A stretch of DNA of 64,000 nucleotides from the NCBI RefSeq assembly GCF_002159625.1, contig NZ_NFIZ01000011.1, forward strand, positions 26,381 through 90,380, in the 5' to 3' direction. This document shows positions 45,393-53,664 of this stretch, in pieces. The first letter of the stretch is position 1; the number at the start of each line of letters is the position of its first letter. The translations under genes were made by a program, and so were the position numbers. The notes below the pieces were generated by a model, which had not been told where the DNA came from, did not search any database, and worked only from the letters and a program-made list of their open reading frames with translations. The stretch comes from Olsenella sp. An285. GTDB lineage: Bacteria > Actinomycetota > Coriobacteriia > Coriobacteriales > Atopobiaceae.

Positions 45393-46604
45393 CTAGTAGT
45401 AGGACCCGCCGCCGATGAAGCTGTAGACGGAGGAGACCACCACGCCGACGCCGGGGCGAGAGGCGTGGACCATCGTCCCGCCGCCAAGGTAGATGCCAAC
45501 GTGACCCGAGCTGGGGAACACGAGGTCGCCGTAGGAGAGCTCGTCCATGCTGGTCTTCCAGCGGCCTGCCCCCTGGAGCGACGAGATCATGGCGTAGGTG
45601 TCGCGGCCGAGCGCGTAGCCGTAGCTGTAGCACACGAGGCCCGAGCAGTCGAAGGCGTCAGGGCCGGCGGAGCCGTAGCCGTAGGGCTTTCCAACCTGGG
45701 CGAGCGCGGTGGAGACGCCGCCGCCCGCAGGCGCGGAGGGCTGGCTAGGCTCAGGTTCGGGCTCAGGTTGAGGTTCAGGCTGAGGCTCGGGCTCGGGTTG
45801 AGGGTCGGGCGCGGGCTCCGGAGCCTGCTCCACGGGCGGGGTAGGCTGGCCTCCGTCCTGCTCGTCCTGCGCTCCGTCATCGGACGGGGCTTGGTCGGGG
45901 GCCTGGTTTGACCCGGAAGCGTCCTGAGAGGGCTGCTGTCCGACGAGCGCGTCCTGCGCCTGGTCGGTCTCCACGGCCTCGACCGCGGCGATGACGTTTG
46001 CGCTTCCCTGCTCCGTCACGGCGGCGCGCGTCTCCTCGTCGAGGGACTCGTAGAGGCTGCGGGCCTCGCCGACCTGGGACTCGTAGGCGGAGACCCGCTC
46101 GCGCAGGGCGGCCACGAGCTCCTCCTGCGCGGCCTGGCGCTCCTCGAGCTCGGCCATCTCCCGTTCGAGCTGCTCGGCGAGCGCGCGGACGCCCTGGATG
46201 GCGTCGGCCTTCTGCTTGGCGATCTTGTCGAGGTAGTAGACGCGGCTGACGACCTCGTCAGCGCTCGTGGAGCCGAGCACGAACTCAAGGAGCGACGTGG
46301 AGCCGGACTTGTACGTGCTCCTCATCTCGGAGCCGAGCTGCGCCTGGCGCTCGCCGAGCTCCGCGCGCGTGTCGTCAATCTGGGCGCTCTTCTCGGAGAC
46401 GCCGTAGTCGGTCTCCTCGAGCTCGGTGACCGCCTCGGCAAGCTGCTGCTGGGTCTCCCCCAGCTGGCCCCCGAGCTCGTCGAGCCGCTGGGAGGCGGCA
46501 TCGAGATCGCTGGGCTCGGCGATCGCGGCGGCGGGGGCCAGGGCGAGCGGGCCGGCCAGAAGGGCGGCGAGGCCCGCGGATATGACTCTGTTCCTGAGCT
46601 TCAT
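45393..46604 (-). CDS. Secreted NlpC/P60 peptidoglycan hydrolase with coiled coil
   Basis: About 403 residues: signal peptide (NRVISAGLAALLAGPLALAPAAAIA), a PcsB/CwlO-type coiled coil to about residue 220, an Ala/Gln/Asp-rich linker, a Pro-Glu repeat spacer (QPEPEPQPEPQPEPEPEP), and a C-terminal NlpC/P60 domain. The catalytic Cys is in DAFDCSGLVC and the His in SSGHVGIYLGGG. It probably cuts peptide stems during cell separation, and its coiled coil suggests FtsEX control as for PcsB, although ftsEX is not here. The ATG at 46604 is chosen for the signal peptide and a GAAAGGA site. Confidence 0.92.
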   Translation of the reverse strand: MKLRNRVISAGLAALLAGPLALAPAAAIAEPSDLDAASQRLDELGGQLGETQQQLAEAVTELEETDYGVSEKSAQIDDTRAELGERQAQLGSEMRSTYKSGSTSLLEFVLGSTSADEVVSRVYYLDKIAKQKADAIQGVRALAEQLEREMAELEERQAAQEELVAALRERVSAYESQVGEARSLYESLDEETRAAVTEQGSANVIAAVEAVETDQAQDALVGQQPSQDASGSNQAPDQAPSDDGAQDEQDGGQPTPPVEQAPEPAPDPQPEPEPQPEPQPEPEPEPSQPSAPAGGGVSTALAQVGKPYGYGSAGPDAFDCSGLVCYSYGYALGRDTYAMISSLQGAGRWKTSMDELSYGDLVFPSSGHVGIYLGGGTMVHASRPGVGVVVSSVYSFIGGGSYY

Positions 46605-46703
46605 GAACGAGGTCCTTTCGAAGGCAAACGCCCCCATTCTAGGACAAAGCCGCGGGGAGGTGCCCGCGGCTTCGCGTTTCGGTCTGTCGAGCGGCACGAT
46701 GGC

Positions 46704-47240
46704 CTAGCTCACCTTCACCAGGGTGTAGACCTCCTTGCCCGGGCACTCGCGCCCCATGATGTCCCTGGGCTTGAGGAACTCGAGCTCGAGGATGAACGAG
46801 AAGCCCTCGATGGAGGCGCCGGACTGCTCCACGAGGCGCGCGGTGGCAACGGCGGTGCCGCCGGTGGCGATGAGGTCGTCGACTATGAGGACGCGGTCGC
46901 CGGGCGTGAGCGCGTCCTGGTGGATCTGCAGCTCGTCTGTGCCGTACTCGAGCTCGTAGCTCTGCGAGTAGACGGCGCGAGGGAGCTTTCCCGGCTTCCT
47001 GGCGGGCACGAAGCCGCATCCCAGGCGGTACGCCACGGGCACGCCCACGAGAAAGCCCCTCGCCTCGGCGCCCACGACCTTGGTCACGCCGCGCCCGGCA
47101 AAGTGGTCGGCTATCGCGTCGATCACGGCCCTGAGTGCCTCGGCGTCGTCGAAGAGCGGGGTGATGTCCTTGAAGATGACCCCGGGCTCGGGATAGTCCG
47201 GGATGTCGATGATGCGGCTCTCGAAGTCAAAGCTCGGCAC
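46704..47240 (-). CDS. apt: Adenine phosphoribosyltransferase
   Basis: Converts adenine and PRPP to AMP. 178 residues. The PRPP motif VLIVDDLIATGGTA, the GAEARGFLVGVPVAYRLG segment and PARKPGKLP loop are characteristic. The gene is 20 bases after the MerR-type regulator gene in the same strand. Together with the nucleobase permeases at 39.6-42.3 kb it supports purine salvage. Confidence 0.96.
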   Translation of the reverse strand: MPSFDFESRIIDIPDYPEPGVIFKDITPLFDDAEALRAVIDAIADHFAGRGVTKVVGAEARGFLVGVPVAYRLGCGFVPARKPGKLPRAVYSQSYELEYGTDELQIHQDALTPGDRVLIVDDLIATGGTAVATARLVEQSGASIEGFSFILELEFLKPRDIMGRECPGKEVYTLVKVS

Positions 47241-47260
47241 GACGTGCCCCTCTCTCTTGC

Positions 47261-48022
47261 TCAGCGGGCGTCCTGGCGGCGCTCGCCGTCCTTCTCGGCA
47301 AACGGCTCCTTGATCCTGCGGGCTATGAGCTCGTCGCGCACGGCGTTGGTGAGCCCCAGCATGCGGGAGAAGGCCCGGTTGAACTGTTGGCGCGTCTCCT
47401 CGGTGGGAGCCATCTCCACGCCGCCGCCCTTGCGCGCGTAGACCACGAGCGCCTGCTCGAACATCGCGGACTCCCTGTTGGCGGCGATGACGTACTGCCT
47501 CAGGTTCTTGGGGCCTATCCCAAAGTGCCTGAGCTCGTCGCAGACGCGGATGAGCGGGAAGTCGCGCCCGTCCACGAGGTCGCGCCCGTGCGGGGACCTG
47601 GTGAGCGTGATGACGCCGGCCTCGGAGAGCTGCCGCACGAAGCTCACGGTGGTGCCCACGAGCTCGGGCATGCGGTCGATGGGATGGAGCTTGCCGGCCG
47701 TCTCCTCGTCGTCCGCGGGAAGCGTCACGGTCTCGGCTCGCCCGAGCGTGGCCTCGACCTCCGGCGCCTGCCCCGAGTCTGCGCGGTCGAGCTCCTCCTT
47801 GATGACGGAGAGGGGCAGGAAGCGGTTCTTCTGCAGGTAGAGGATGGTCTCCAGGCGACGGACGTCACGCTGGGAGTAGAGGCGGTAGCCGCTCGGCGTG
47901 CGCGAGGGGTTGAGGAGCCCCTCGTCCTGAAGGTAGCGCACCTTGGAGACCGAGAGGTCGGGGTAGGTCTGCTGGAGCTTCTTTACGACCTTGCCGATGG
48001 TGAGGTAGCCAGCGTCGGTCAT
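47261..48022 (-). CDS. MerR-family regulator, FtsR-like
   Basis: About 253 residues. N-terminal MerR helix-turn-helix (YLTIGKVVKKLQQTYPDLSVSKVRYLQDEGLLNPSR, positions about 6-41, then SGYRLYSQRDVRRLE). The middle and C-terminal parts resemble the second winged domain of the mycobacterial/corynebacterial FtsR group. It lies seven bases downstream of a GarA-like FHA gene, the same pairing as Rv1827-Rv1828 in Mycobacterium. Its C-terminus (FAEKDGERRQDAR) is unconserved. Targets are unknown here; FtsR activates ftsZ in Corynebacterium. Confidence 0.85.
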   Translation of the reverse strand: MTDAGYLTIGKVVKKLQQTYPDLSVSKVRYLQDEGLLNPSRTPSGYRLYSQRDVRRLETILYLQKNRFLPLSVIKEELDRADSGQAPEVEATLGRAETVTLPADDEETAGKLHPIDRMPELVGTTVSFVRQLSEAGVITLTRSPHGRDLVDGRDFPLIRVCDELRHFGIGPKNLRQYVIAANRESAMFEQALVVYARKGGGVEMAPTEETRQQFNRAFSRMLGLTNAVRDELIARRIKEPFAEKDGERRQDAR

Positions 48023-48028
48023 CGCGCC

Positions 48029-48454
48029 CTAGGCCTCCGCGTCGATCCTGCGGGGTCGGGAGTTGGCGTGGTAGACCATGCGGAAGGTTCCGATCTGGAT
48101 GGTGGAGCCGTCGCGCAGGCTGGCCTTGCTCACGATGGCGCCGTCGACCCAGGTACCGTTGAGCGAGCTGAGGTCCTCAATCGTGGCGAGCCCGAGCGAA
48201 ACGTTGGAGAGGTCCATCTTCGCGTGGTGGCGCGAGACGGTCATGTCGTTGAGGAAGACGCTGTTCTTGGGGTCGCGCCCGAGGGTGATCTCGGGGGCGT
48301 CGAGCTCGAAGGTCTGGCCGATCTGCGGGCCCTTGACGATGGTGAGCGTGGGGCGCGCGGGCTTAGCGGCGCCCATGAGGTCGGGCACGGTGGAGTCCGC
48401 GGCGGGCATGCGGAAGATCTCGGTGGCGCCGGCGCCGGTGGTGTTGTTGGGCAT
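48029..48454 (-). CDS. FHA-domain protein, GarA-like
   Basis: About 141 residues. The FHA core has LGRDPKNSVFLND, SRHHAKMD and SLNGTWVDG, which bind phosphothreonine. The N-terminal tail contains TEIFRMP, near the ETTSVFR phospho-motif of GarA, the Ser/Thr-kinase switch that controls 2-oxoglutarate metabolism in actinobacteria. Context with the FtsR-like gene supports the assignment. The kinase itself is not in the window. Confidence 0.87.
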   Translation of the reverse strand: MPNNTTGAGATEIFRMPAADSTVPDLMGAAKPARPTLTIVKGPQIGQTFELDAPEITLGRDPKNSVFLNDMTVSRHHAKMDLSNVSLGLATIEDLSSLNGTWVDGAIVSKASLRDGSTIQIGTFRMVYHANSRPRRIDAEA

Positions 48455-48498
48455 GTCTCTCCCCTTCGTCGCTGTCTCTCAGACTACATTCTAGCGCT

Positions 48499-48879
48499 TC
48501 ACCGGCATGCGACGCAGTCCATCTCAACGAGCGCTCCCATCGGAAGCTCCGAGACGCCCACGACGGCCCGGGCGGGCGCGGGCGAGGGGAAGCGGCGGGC
48601 GTAGACCTCGTTCATGGCCTCCATGTCCGAGAGGCTGGAGAGGTAGACCGTGGTCTGGGCAACGTCCGCGAGCGTGCAGCCCACCTCCCCCAGGATGGCC
48701 TCGATGATGTCTATCACGCGCTCGGTCTGACTGGTGATGCCACCGTCCACGAGCCGCTCGCCGTCGTCGGGCGAGACGGGAAGCTGGCCGGAGGCAAAGA
48801 CGAGGCGTCCCGCCGTTGTTCCCTGGGAGTAGGGCCCGATGGCGTCCGGAGCCCCCTGGGCGTTGATGGAGTACTTCAT
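48499..48879 (-). CDS. ridA: RidA family reactive intermediate deaminase
   Basis: Trimeric enzyme that hydrolyses reactive enamine/imine intermediates from PLP enzymes; 126 residues. AIGPYSQGTTAGRLVFASGQLP, the catalytic Arg in ARAVVGVSELPMGALVEMD, and QTTVYLSSLSDM are family-typical. The ATG at 48879 is chosen; an extension upstream is unconserved and overlaps the previous gene's end. Confidence 0.94.
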   Translation of the reverse strand: MKYSINAQGAPDAIGPYSQGTTAGRLVFASGQLPVSPDDGERLVDGGITSQTERVIDIIEAILGEVGCTLADVAQTTVYLSSLSDMEAMNEVYARRFPSPAPARAVVGVSELPMGALVEMDCVACR

Positions 48880-48916
48880 CTCACTCTCCCTCCCGGGGCG
48901 TGGCCCCAGCGCTGTG

Positions 48917-49756
48917 TCAGGTCTCGAGGAGCCTCGCTCCAACGAAGTCGCTCCCCTCGCGCAGGACGCCCCAGCGCTCGAGCTCGGCGCGCGGCACGGA
49001 GACAGGTCCCTCGGCGGGGAGCGAGCTCGCCCACGGGCGCCCCTCGGCGAGCATCCGCCGTGCGGCGCACGTCCCCGCCGGAGCGACCTCGGTGAACGAG
49101 AGGAGGCTCCGCCAGATCACGCGGGCTCGCTGAGCGGGCACGAGCAACAGCCACGTCTTGGGACCGGGTCCCGGGACGCGCGTCACGAGCGCGGGTATGG
49201 CGTCAAGGTGGACGGCGCTGACCTCCCCCTCGCGGGGCAGGGCCTCGCCCGCGGTGCGGACGTAGTCCGAGAGCACGTCGCGCGAGCGCTCCCCCGAAAG
49301 CAGCAGCGGCACGAGCATCTCGCTCGCGTCCTCGACGGAGGTCTGCGCATAGGGGGCGTAGCCGTCCTGCTCCATGCTCGAGAGGAAGCCGAGCCAGGCA
49401 GTCAGGGCGGACCCTCGGGGCGTGGGGTCCAGGAGCACGTGCTCGTGGTCGCCCGAGCGCAGGGCCAGCGGGACGGAGAGGAGCCGGCCCTCCCCCGTGA
49501 GGACGGCCTCGAACGCCGCCTCGCCCACCGCAAGGGGGCGCCCCGCCGTCGCGGCGGAGAAGAGCGCCTGCGAGCTCGCGCCGGAGACGAGGAGGTAGGC
49601 GGTGCCGGTGAGGTCCGCGACGACGGCGCCGGGGAGCAGCTCCTCGAGGTTCTTCTCGCCGGCGTAGGCTATGACGAGGGGTCCCCCGGTGACGGCGGAC
49701 TCCTCGAAGGACGCGCCGAGAAGAACGTGCTCCTCGTAGAGGACGCCGGTGGCCAT
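48917..49756 (-). CDS. GcvT/YgfZ-like folate-binding-fold protein
   Basis: About 279 residues, not strongly similar to one known family. ADLTGTAYLLVSGASSQALFSA, VLTGEGRLLSVPLAL, then EHVLLDPTPRGSALTAWL follow the order of the aminomethyltransferase (GcvT) / YgfZ fold, and the C-terminal REGSDFVGARLLE matches the GcvT ending. The full glycine-cleavage system is absent nearby. YgfZ-type proteins help Fe-S enzymes, so a repair role is possible. It starts two bases after the preceding phosphotransferase stop. YAGEKNLEE near residue 35 holds a recurring 9-mer. Confidence 0.6.
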   Translation of the reverse strand: MATGVLYEEHVLLGASFEESAVTGGPLVIAYAGEKNLEELLPGAVVADLTGTAYLLVSGASSQALFSAATAGRPLAVGEAAFEAVLTGEGRLLSVPLALRSGDHEHVLLDPTPRGSALTAWLGFLSSMEQDGYAPYAQTSVEDASEMLVPLLLSGERSRDVLSDYVRTAGEALPREGEVSAVHLDAIPALVTRVPGPGPKTWLLLVPAQRARVIWRSLLSFTEVAPAGTCAARRMLAEGRPWASSLPAEGPVSVPRAELERWGVLREGSDFVGARLLET

Positions 49757-49757
49757 G

Positions 49758-50495
49758 CTACTTCCCATTCCCGGCACCCCGCTCCTCTACGGCCTGGCGG
49801 CGGAGCCTCATGCCCTCCACGGTGTAGATGACGGCCGCGGTCGCGGAGAGGGCGACGCCGAGGTAGACGAAGAGGATGCCGAGGGCGGCGGGCTGGGAGT
49901 TGAGCCCCGGGAGCCACGCGACGTCCACGAGGCCGAGACCCGCGAGCCGCGGCAGCCCCAGGAGGAGGTCGCAGAAGCCGAACATGAGGGAGGCGGTGGC
50001 GGCCTTGCCGACGTAGGAGACGTCGACGGGCCTCCTGCGGTAGTGCTGCAGGACCATGCTGCCCACGGCGAGGTAGGCGTCACGGCCTATGACGAAGACG
50101 GGCACCCACAGCGGCAGGTCGCCCACGATGAGAAGGCCGATGACGCCCGTGAAGAGCAGGACGCGGTCCATGATGGGGTCCATGATCTTGCCGAGCCAGC
50201 TCACGGTCTGGGTCCTGCGGGCAACCTGCCCGTCAAGGAAGTCCGTGGTCGCCGCCACCACGTAGAAGACGAGGGCGAGCGTGCGGTGCTCGCCGCCGGC
50301 AAAGAGCACGAGGAAGGCAATGGTGAGCGCGAGCCTGCAGAACGTGATCGCGTTGGCGACGGTGAAGATCTGGGTGGAGGGGTTGCCGGAGGTGCCCACC
50401 GGGACGTCAGTCCGACCGGCGCGCTGGCGCTCGGCGGCATCGGCGTCGGCGATGCTCTTGATCTCCGACTTGATGTGATCGGTTCTCTCTGACAC
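49758..50495 (-). CDS. CDP-alcohol phosphatidyltransferase (second PgsA-like)
   Basis: About 245 residues with about five to six helices after a 40-residue soluble start. The signature DFLDGQVARRTQTVSWLGK with downstream MDPIMDR gives all catalytic Asp/Gly positions. It differs from PgsA at 26.6 kb, so it may make phosphatidylglycerol phosphate, cardiolipin or phosphatidylinositol phosphate. The exact acceptor cannot be decided here. The ribosome binding site is weak. Confidence 0.87.
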   Translation of the reverse strand: MSERTDHIKSEIKSIADADAAERQRAGRTDVPVGTSGNPSTQIFTVANAITFCRLALTIAFLVLFAGGEHRTLALVFYVVAATTDFLDGQVARRTQTVSWLGKIMDPIMDRVLLFTGVIGLLIVGDLPLWVPVFVIGRDAYLAVGSMVLQHYRRRPVDVSYVGKAATASLMFGFCDLLLGLPRLAGLGLVDVAWLPGLNSQPAALGILFVYLGVALSATAAVIYTVEGMRLRRQAVEERGAGNGK

Positions 50496-50587
50496 TGAAA
50501 AGCCCCTCGAGTGCTGGACGACGTACCTTCAACAGGTTACCCATCTTAACGGAAATCGAAACCTCACCCCTCTCGCCTTCACAAGAC

Positions 50588-50613
50588 GGGGCCCGAGCGG
50601 ACGCCCGGGCCCC
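50588..50613 (-). terminator. Hairpin after serA
   Basis: GGGGCCCG (50588-50595) and CGGGCCCC (50606-50613) form an 8-bp stem. The following T-content on the minus strand is modest (GTCTTGTG). Confidence 0.55.
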
Positions 50614-50637
50614 GACGGGAGGATCTGCGCGCCTGCG

Positions 50638-51810
50638 CTACGGACGCTCGATGACGCGCACGCGGCGCACGCTGGGTATGCCCTCCACCTGCGCGCGGAT
50701 GTCCGGTGAGACGTCGCCGGAGACCTCGATCAGGGTGTAGGCGTTGGATCCGCGGCTCTTGTTGGTCATGTTCTCGATGTTGAGGGACGAGGCGGCGATG
50801 GCGGCCGAGATCTGGCCGATCACGCCTTGGACGTTCTCGTGGAAGATGGCGATGCGCTCGTTGCCGGGCGCGAGCTCCCCCAGGTCCACCTGCCCGTAGT
50901 TGACGGAGTTCTTGATGTTGCCGTTCTCGAGATAGTCCTTGAGCTCGTTGGCGGCCATGACGGCGCAGTTGTCCTCCGCCTCGCCCGTGGAGGCGCCCAG
51001 GTGCGGCAGGACGATGGCGTTTCTCATGTTGGCGCTCGCGGGGTTGGCGAAGTCCGTGACGTAGCGGGCCACGCGCCCGTCGTCGAGGGCCTCGGCCAGC
51101 GCCTGCTCGTCCACGAGCGCGTCGCGGGCGAAGTTGAGCAGCACGGCGCCGCGCGGCATGCGGGCGATGGCCTCGGCGGAGATCATCCCGCGGGTAGAGT
51201 CCGTGGCGGGGACGTGAAGGGTCACGAAATCGCAGCGCGAGAGGAGGTCGCCCAGGTCCGTCACGTGCTCGATCCTGCGGTCGAGGCTCCATGCCGCGTT
51301 GATGGAGAGGTAGGGGTCGTACCCCATGACCTCGCAGCCGAGGTCGATGAGGGCGTTGGCCACCGCCGCGCCGATGGCGCCCAGGCCCACCACGCCCACT
51401 CGCTTGCCGGCGAGCTCGCACCCGCCGAACTGCTTCTTGGCCTTCTCAGCGCGCTTGGCGATCTCCGGGTCGTCGCTGTTCTCGGCCACCCACTCGGCGC
51501 CGCCGATGACGTCCCTGCAGGCGAGGAGCATGCCGCAGACCACGAGCTCCTTCACGGCGTTGGCGTTTGCCCCGGGCGTGTTGAAGACGACGACGCCCTC
51601 CTCCGCGCAGCGATCCACCGGAATGTTGTTCACTCCGGCTCCGGCGCGGGCAATGGCCAGAAGGTCGCGGCCGAGCTCCATCTCGTGGAGGTTGGCGCTC
51701 CTCACGAGAAGGGCGTCGGCCCCTTCCGGCTCGGCGACGAACTCGTACCCGGCGCCCAGGTGGTCGGTCCCCACCTTGGCGATGTTGTTGAGGCAGCAGA
51801 TCTTGTACAT
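50638..51810 (-). CDS. serA: D-3-phosphoglycerate dehydrogenase
   Basis: First enzyme of serine synthesis, NAD-dependent. About 390 residues: VGVVGLGAIGAAVANAL (Rossmann), RDALVDEQALAEAL, the catalytic HLGASTGEAEDN region, and a C-terminal ACT domain (IAIFHENVQGVIGQISAAIA). The N-terminus MYKICCLNNIAKVGTDHL is of the short form lacking an extra regulatory domain. It sits right after serC with only the 62-bp TTGACAG element between them. Confidence 0.95.
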   Translation of the reverse strand: MYKICCLNNIAKVGTDHLGAGYEFVAEPEGADALLVRSANLHEMELGRDLLAIARAGAGVNNIPVDRCAEEGVVVFNTPGANANAVKELVVCGMLLACRDVIGGAEWVAENSDDPEIAKRAEKAKKQFGGCELAGKRVGVVGLGAIGAAVANALIDLGCEVMGYDPYLSINAAWSLDRRIEHVTDLGDLLSRCDFVTLHVPATDSTRGMISAEAIARMPRGAVLLNFARDALVDEQALAEALDDGRVARYVTDFANPASANMRNAIVLPHLGASTGEAEDNCAVMAANELKDYLENGNIKNSVNYGQVDLGELAPGNERIAIFHENVQGVIGQISAAIAASSLNIENMTNKSRGSNAYTLIEVSGDVSPDIRAQVEGIPSVRRVRVIERP

Positions 51811-51824
51811 CCTAATCCCTCCCG

Positions 51825-51886
51825 CTTGACAGATTGCTCAGGTCAAACTGTCAAGATTGACAGTTTGACCTGAGCAAATCGTCAAG
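51825..51886. repeat. TTGACAG palindrome, inverted double form
   Basis: Two inverted copies, at 51825-51855 and 51856-51886. Each reads TTGACAG..TTG, then CTCAGGT, then CAAACTGTCAA in one orientation; 28 of 31 bases agree between copies. It ends directly at the serC stop (51887) and lies 14 bases before the serA start. The single form is at 18562-18600. Confidence 0.9.
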
Positions 51887-52969
51887 CTACGCGCGGTGCG
51901 CGAGCTCGAAGTCCTTCATGAACGCCACGAGCGCCTCCACGCCGGCACGTGGCATGGCGTTGTAGATCGAGGCGCGCATGCCGCCCACGGAGCGGTGGCC
52001 CTTGAGGCTCACGAGGCCCGCCTTGGCGGCCTCGGCCACGAACTCGGCGTCCAGATCCTTGTTGCCGGTCACGAACGGCACGTTCATGAGCGAGCGGTCG
52101 CGTCGCTCCACCGGGGACGAGAAGAGCTCGGACTCGTCGAGGAAGTCGTAGAGAACGGCCGCCTTCTCGGCGTTGCGCCCCCCCATTGCCGCGAGCCCGC
52201 CGTTCTTCTCGATCCACCTGAAGACCTTGCCGCAGACGTAGATGCCCCAGCAGTTGGGCGTGTTGTAGAGCGAGCCGGCGTCGGCCTGGGTCCTGAGGCG
52301 AAGCATCGTGGGCACGCCGGGAAGGTCCTCGGGAATGAGGTCCTCGCGCACGATCACGATCTGCACGCCCGCGGGGCCCACGTTCTTCTGCACGCCGGCG
52401 TGGATGAGGCCGTAGCGCGAGACGTCGACGGGCTCGGAGAGGAACATCGAGCTCTGGTCCGCCACGAGGACGTGTCCCTTGGTGTTGGGGAGTTCCGGGA
52501 ACTTGGTCCCGTAGATGGTGTTGTTCTCGCAGATGTAGAGATAGCTCGCGTCCTCGCGGATGGGCAGGTCGGAACAGTCCGGGATGTAGGAGAAGTTCTT
52601 GTCGGCGGAGCTTGCCACCGCGACGGCGTCGCCAAGGATCTGCGCCTCCTGGAAGGCCTTCTTGGCCCAGTTGCCGGTGATGACGTAGTCTGCCTTGCCG
52701 TTGAGGGCGAGGTTCATGAAGACCGTGGAGAAGAGCAGCGAGTCTCCGCCCTGCGTGAAGATGACCTTGTAGTTGTCCGGGATGCCCATGAGGCTGCGGA
52801 GGGTGGCCTCGGCGTCGTCGAGGATCTTCTGGAAGACGGAAGATCGGTGGCTCATCTCCATGACGCTCATGCCGCAGCCGGCGTAGTCGAGCATCTCGTC
52901 CGCGCACTCCCCGAGGACCTCCTCGGGCAGCACTGCGGGACCTGCGGAGAAGTTGTACACGCGTGACAT
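51887..52969 (-). CDS. serC: Phosphoserine aminotransferase
   Basis: PLP enzyme, second step of serine synthesis. 360 residues. YNFSAGPAVLPEEVL, MEMSHRSSVF, TQGGDSLLFS and GVQKNVGPAGV (Lys binds PLP) are family motifs. AGGAGGAAGAC precedes the ATG at 52969; a longer frame reaching 53233 has no conserved sequence. The next step, SerB, is not seen. Confidence 0.95.
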   Translation of the reverse strand: MSRVYNFSAGPAVLPEEVLGECADEMLDYAGCGMSVMEMSHRSSVFQKILDDAEATLRSLMGIPDNYKVIFTQGGDSLLFSTVFMNLALNGKADYVITGNWAKKAFQEAQILGDAVAVASSADKNFSYIPDCSDLPIREDASYLYICENNTIYGTKFPELPNTKGHVLVADQSSMFLSEPVDVSRYGLIHAGVQKNVGPAGVQIVIVREDLIPEDLPGVPTMLRLRTQADAGSLYNTPNCWGIYVCGKVFRWIEKNGGLAAMGGRNAEKAAVLYDFLDESELFSSPVERRDRSLMNVPFVTGNKDLDAEFVAEAAKAGLVSLKGHRSVGGMRASIYNAMPRAGVEALVAFMKDFELAHRA

Positions 52970-53156
52970 GTCTTCCTCCTGTGTCTCGGCGCCTTCACGT
53001 GCGGCTCTCATCTTATGACGGCCGTGCGGGACGCCGAGCACCTGGCCACACGGCGTTTGCCGTGCCGAAACGCGCCCGACACACGCGGCCGGACGTCCGG
53101 AGCGTGTTGGGTGGTTGGCACCCCGCGCGGCATATGACGTTGTGAGATATGCGGTC

Positions 53157-53375
53157 AGGGCACGATATTCCGGGAAGGCGTTGCTGAAATATGGGTGAGG
53201 GCACGCGTCGGAGAGCTTGCCTCCCGTCAACATTCCCTAAAGTTGCGAAATCGAGGGCAAGGGCACAGCGTAAGACTTCACTTTCGGGTGGAGGAAGCCG
53301 AGATTCATGGCGTCTCGCAACCGAGGCGTGCCCTGAGTGCGAATGTCGCAACGCCGATTCGCGCAACCGTGCCCT
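53157..53375. repeat. Long intergenic dyad, family 3 (AGGGCACG), copy A
   Basis: AGGGCACG at 53157 and 53198 on the plus strand, CGTGCCCT at 53327 and 53368. In each arm the two motifs are 41 bp apart; the arms are 49 bp. Between the motifs is a weaker conserved GTTGCGAAAT. A third unit, AGTTGCGAAATC then AGGGCAC, lies at 53240-53266. Copy B is at 63175-63383. Confidence 0.88.
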
Positions 53376-53452
53376 GGCTGCAAATTCGACAACTTCGCTG
53401 ACTAACGTGCAGGTCAGAGGGCCGAGTTATGGGACGATGTGGAATAGGCGCA

Positions 53453-53492
53453 TAAAAACACAAAAGAGGCCACGGGACGTAGCCCGTGACCT
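53453..53492 (-). terminator. Terminator of tRNA-Pro
   Basis: On the minus strand GAGGTCACGGG pairs with CCCGTGGCCTC around CTACGT, followed by TTTTGTGTTTTT. Confidence 0.9.
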
Positions 53493-53501
53493 CGAAATCT
53501 C

Positions 53502-53578
<77 letters not shown>

Positions 53579-53596
53579 GTCGTTGTGCGAGGAAGA

Positions 53597-53625
53597 ACTA
53601 TAGCATCCTTCTCGAGACGTGGCAA
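53597..53625 (-). promoter_or_regulatory. Promoter of tRNA-Pro
   Basis: Minus-strand TTGCCA (53620-53625), 17-base spacer, TATAGT (53597-53602). The start would fall about 12 bases before the mature tRNA. Confidence 0.82.
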
Positions 53626-53664
53626 GCGAGAATTTCAGGCGCGCACAAGCGGGTCGGCTTTCCG

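Larger units (their letters stand above)
52970..53501. other. 532-bp region between serC and tRNA-Pro
   Basis: It contains family 3 repeat copy A (53157-53375) with an extra half-arm at 53239-53266, the tRNA terminator, and probably the serC promoter (a -10-like TAAGAT on the minus strand near 53011, without a clear -35). No protein-coding gene is credible. Confidence 0.6.

Noticed and set aside
45750..45850. Frameshift in the Pro-Glu repeat of the NlpC/P60 gene
   Set aside because: The frame stays open and both the coiled coil and the catalytic domain are in register, so the repeat is a genuine spacer.
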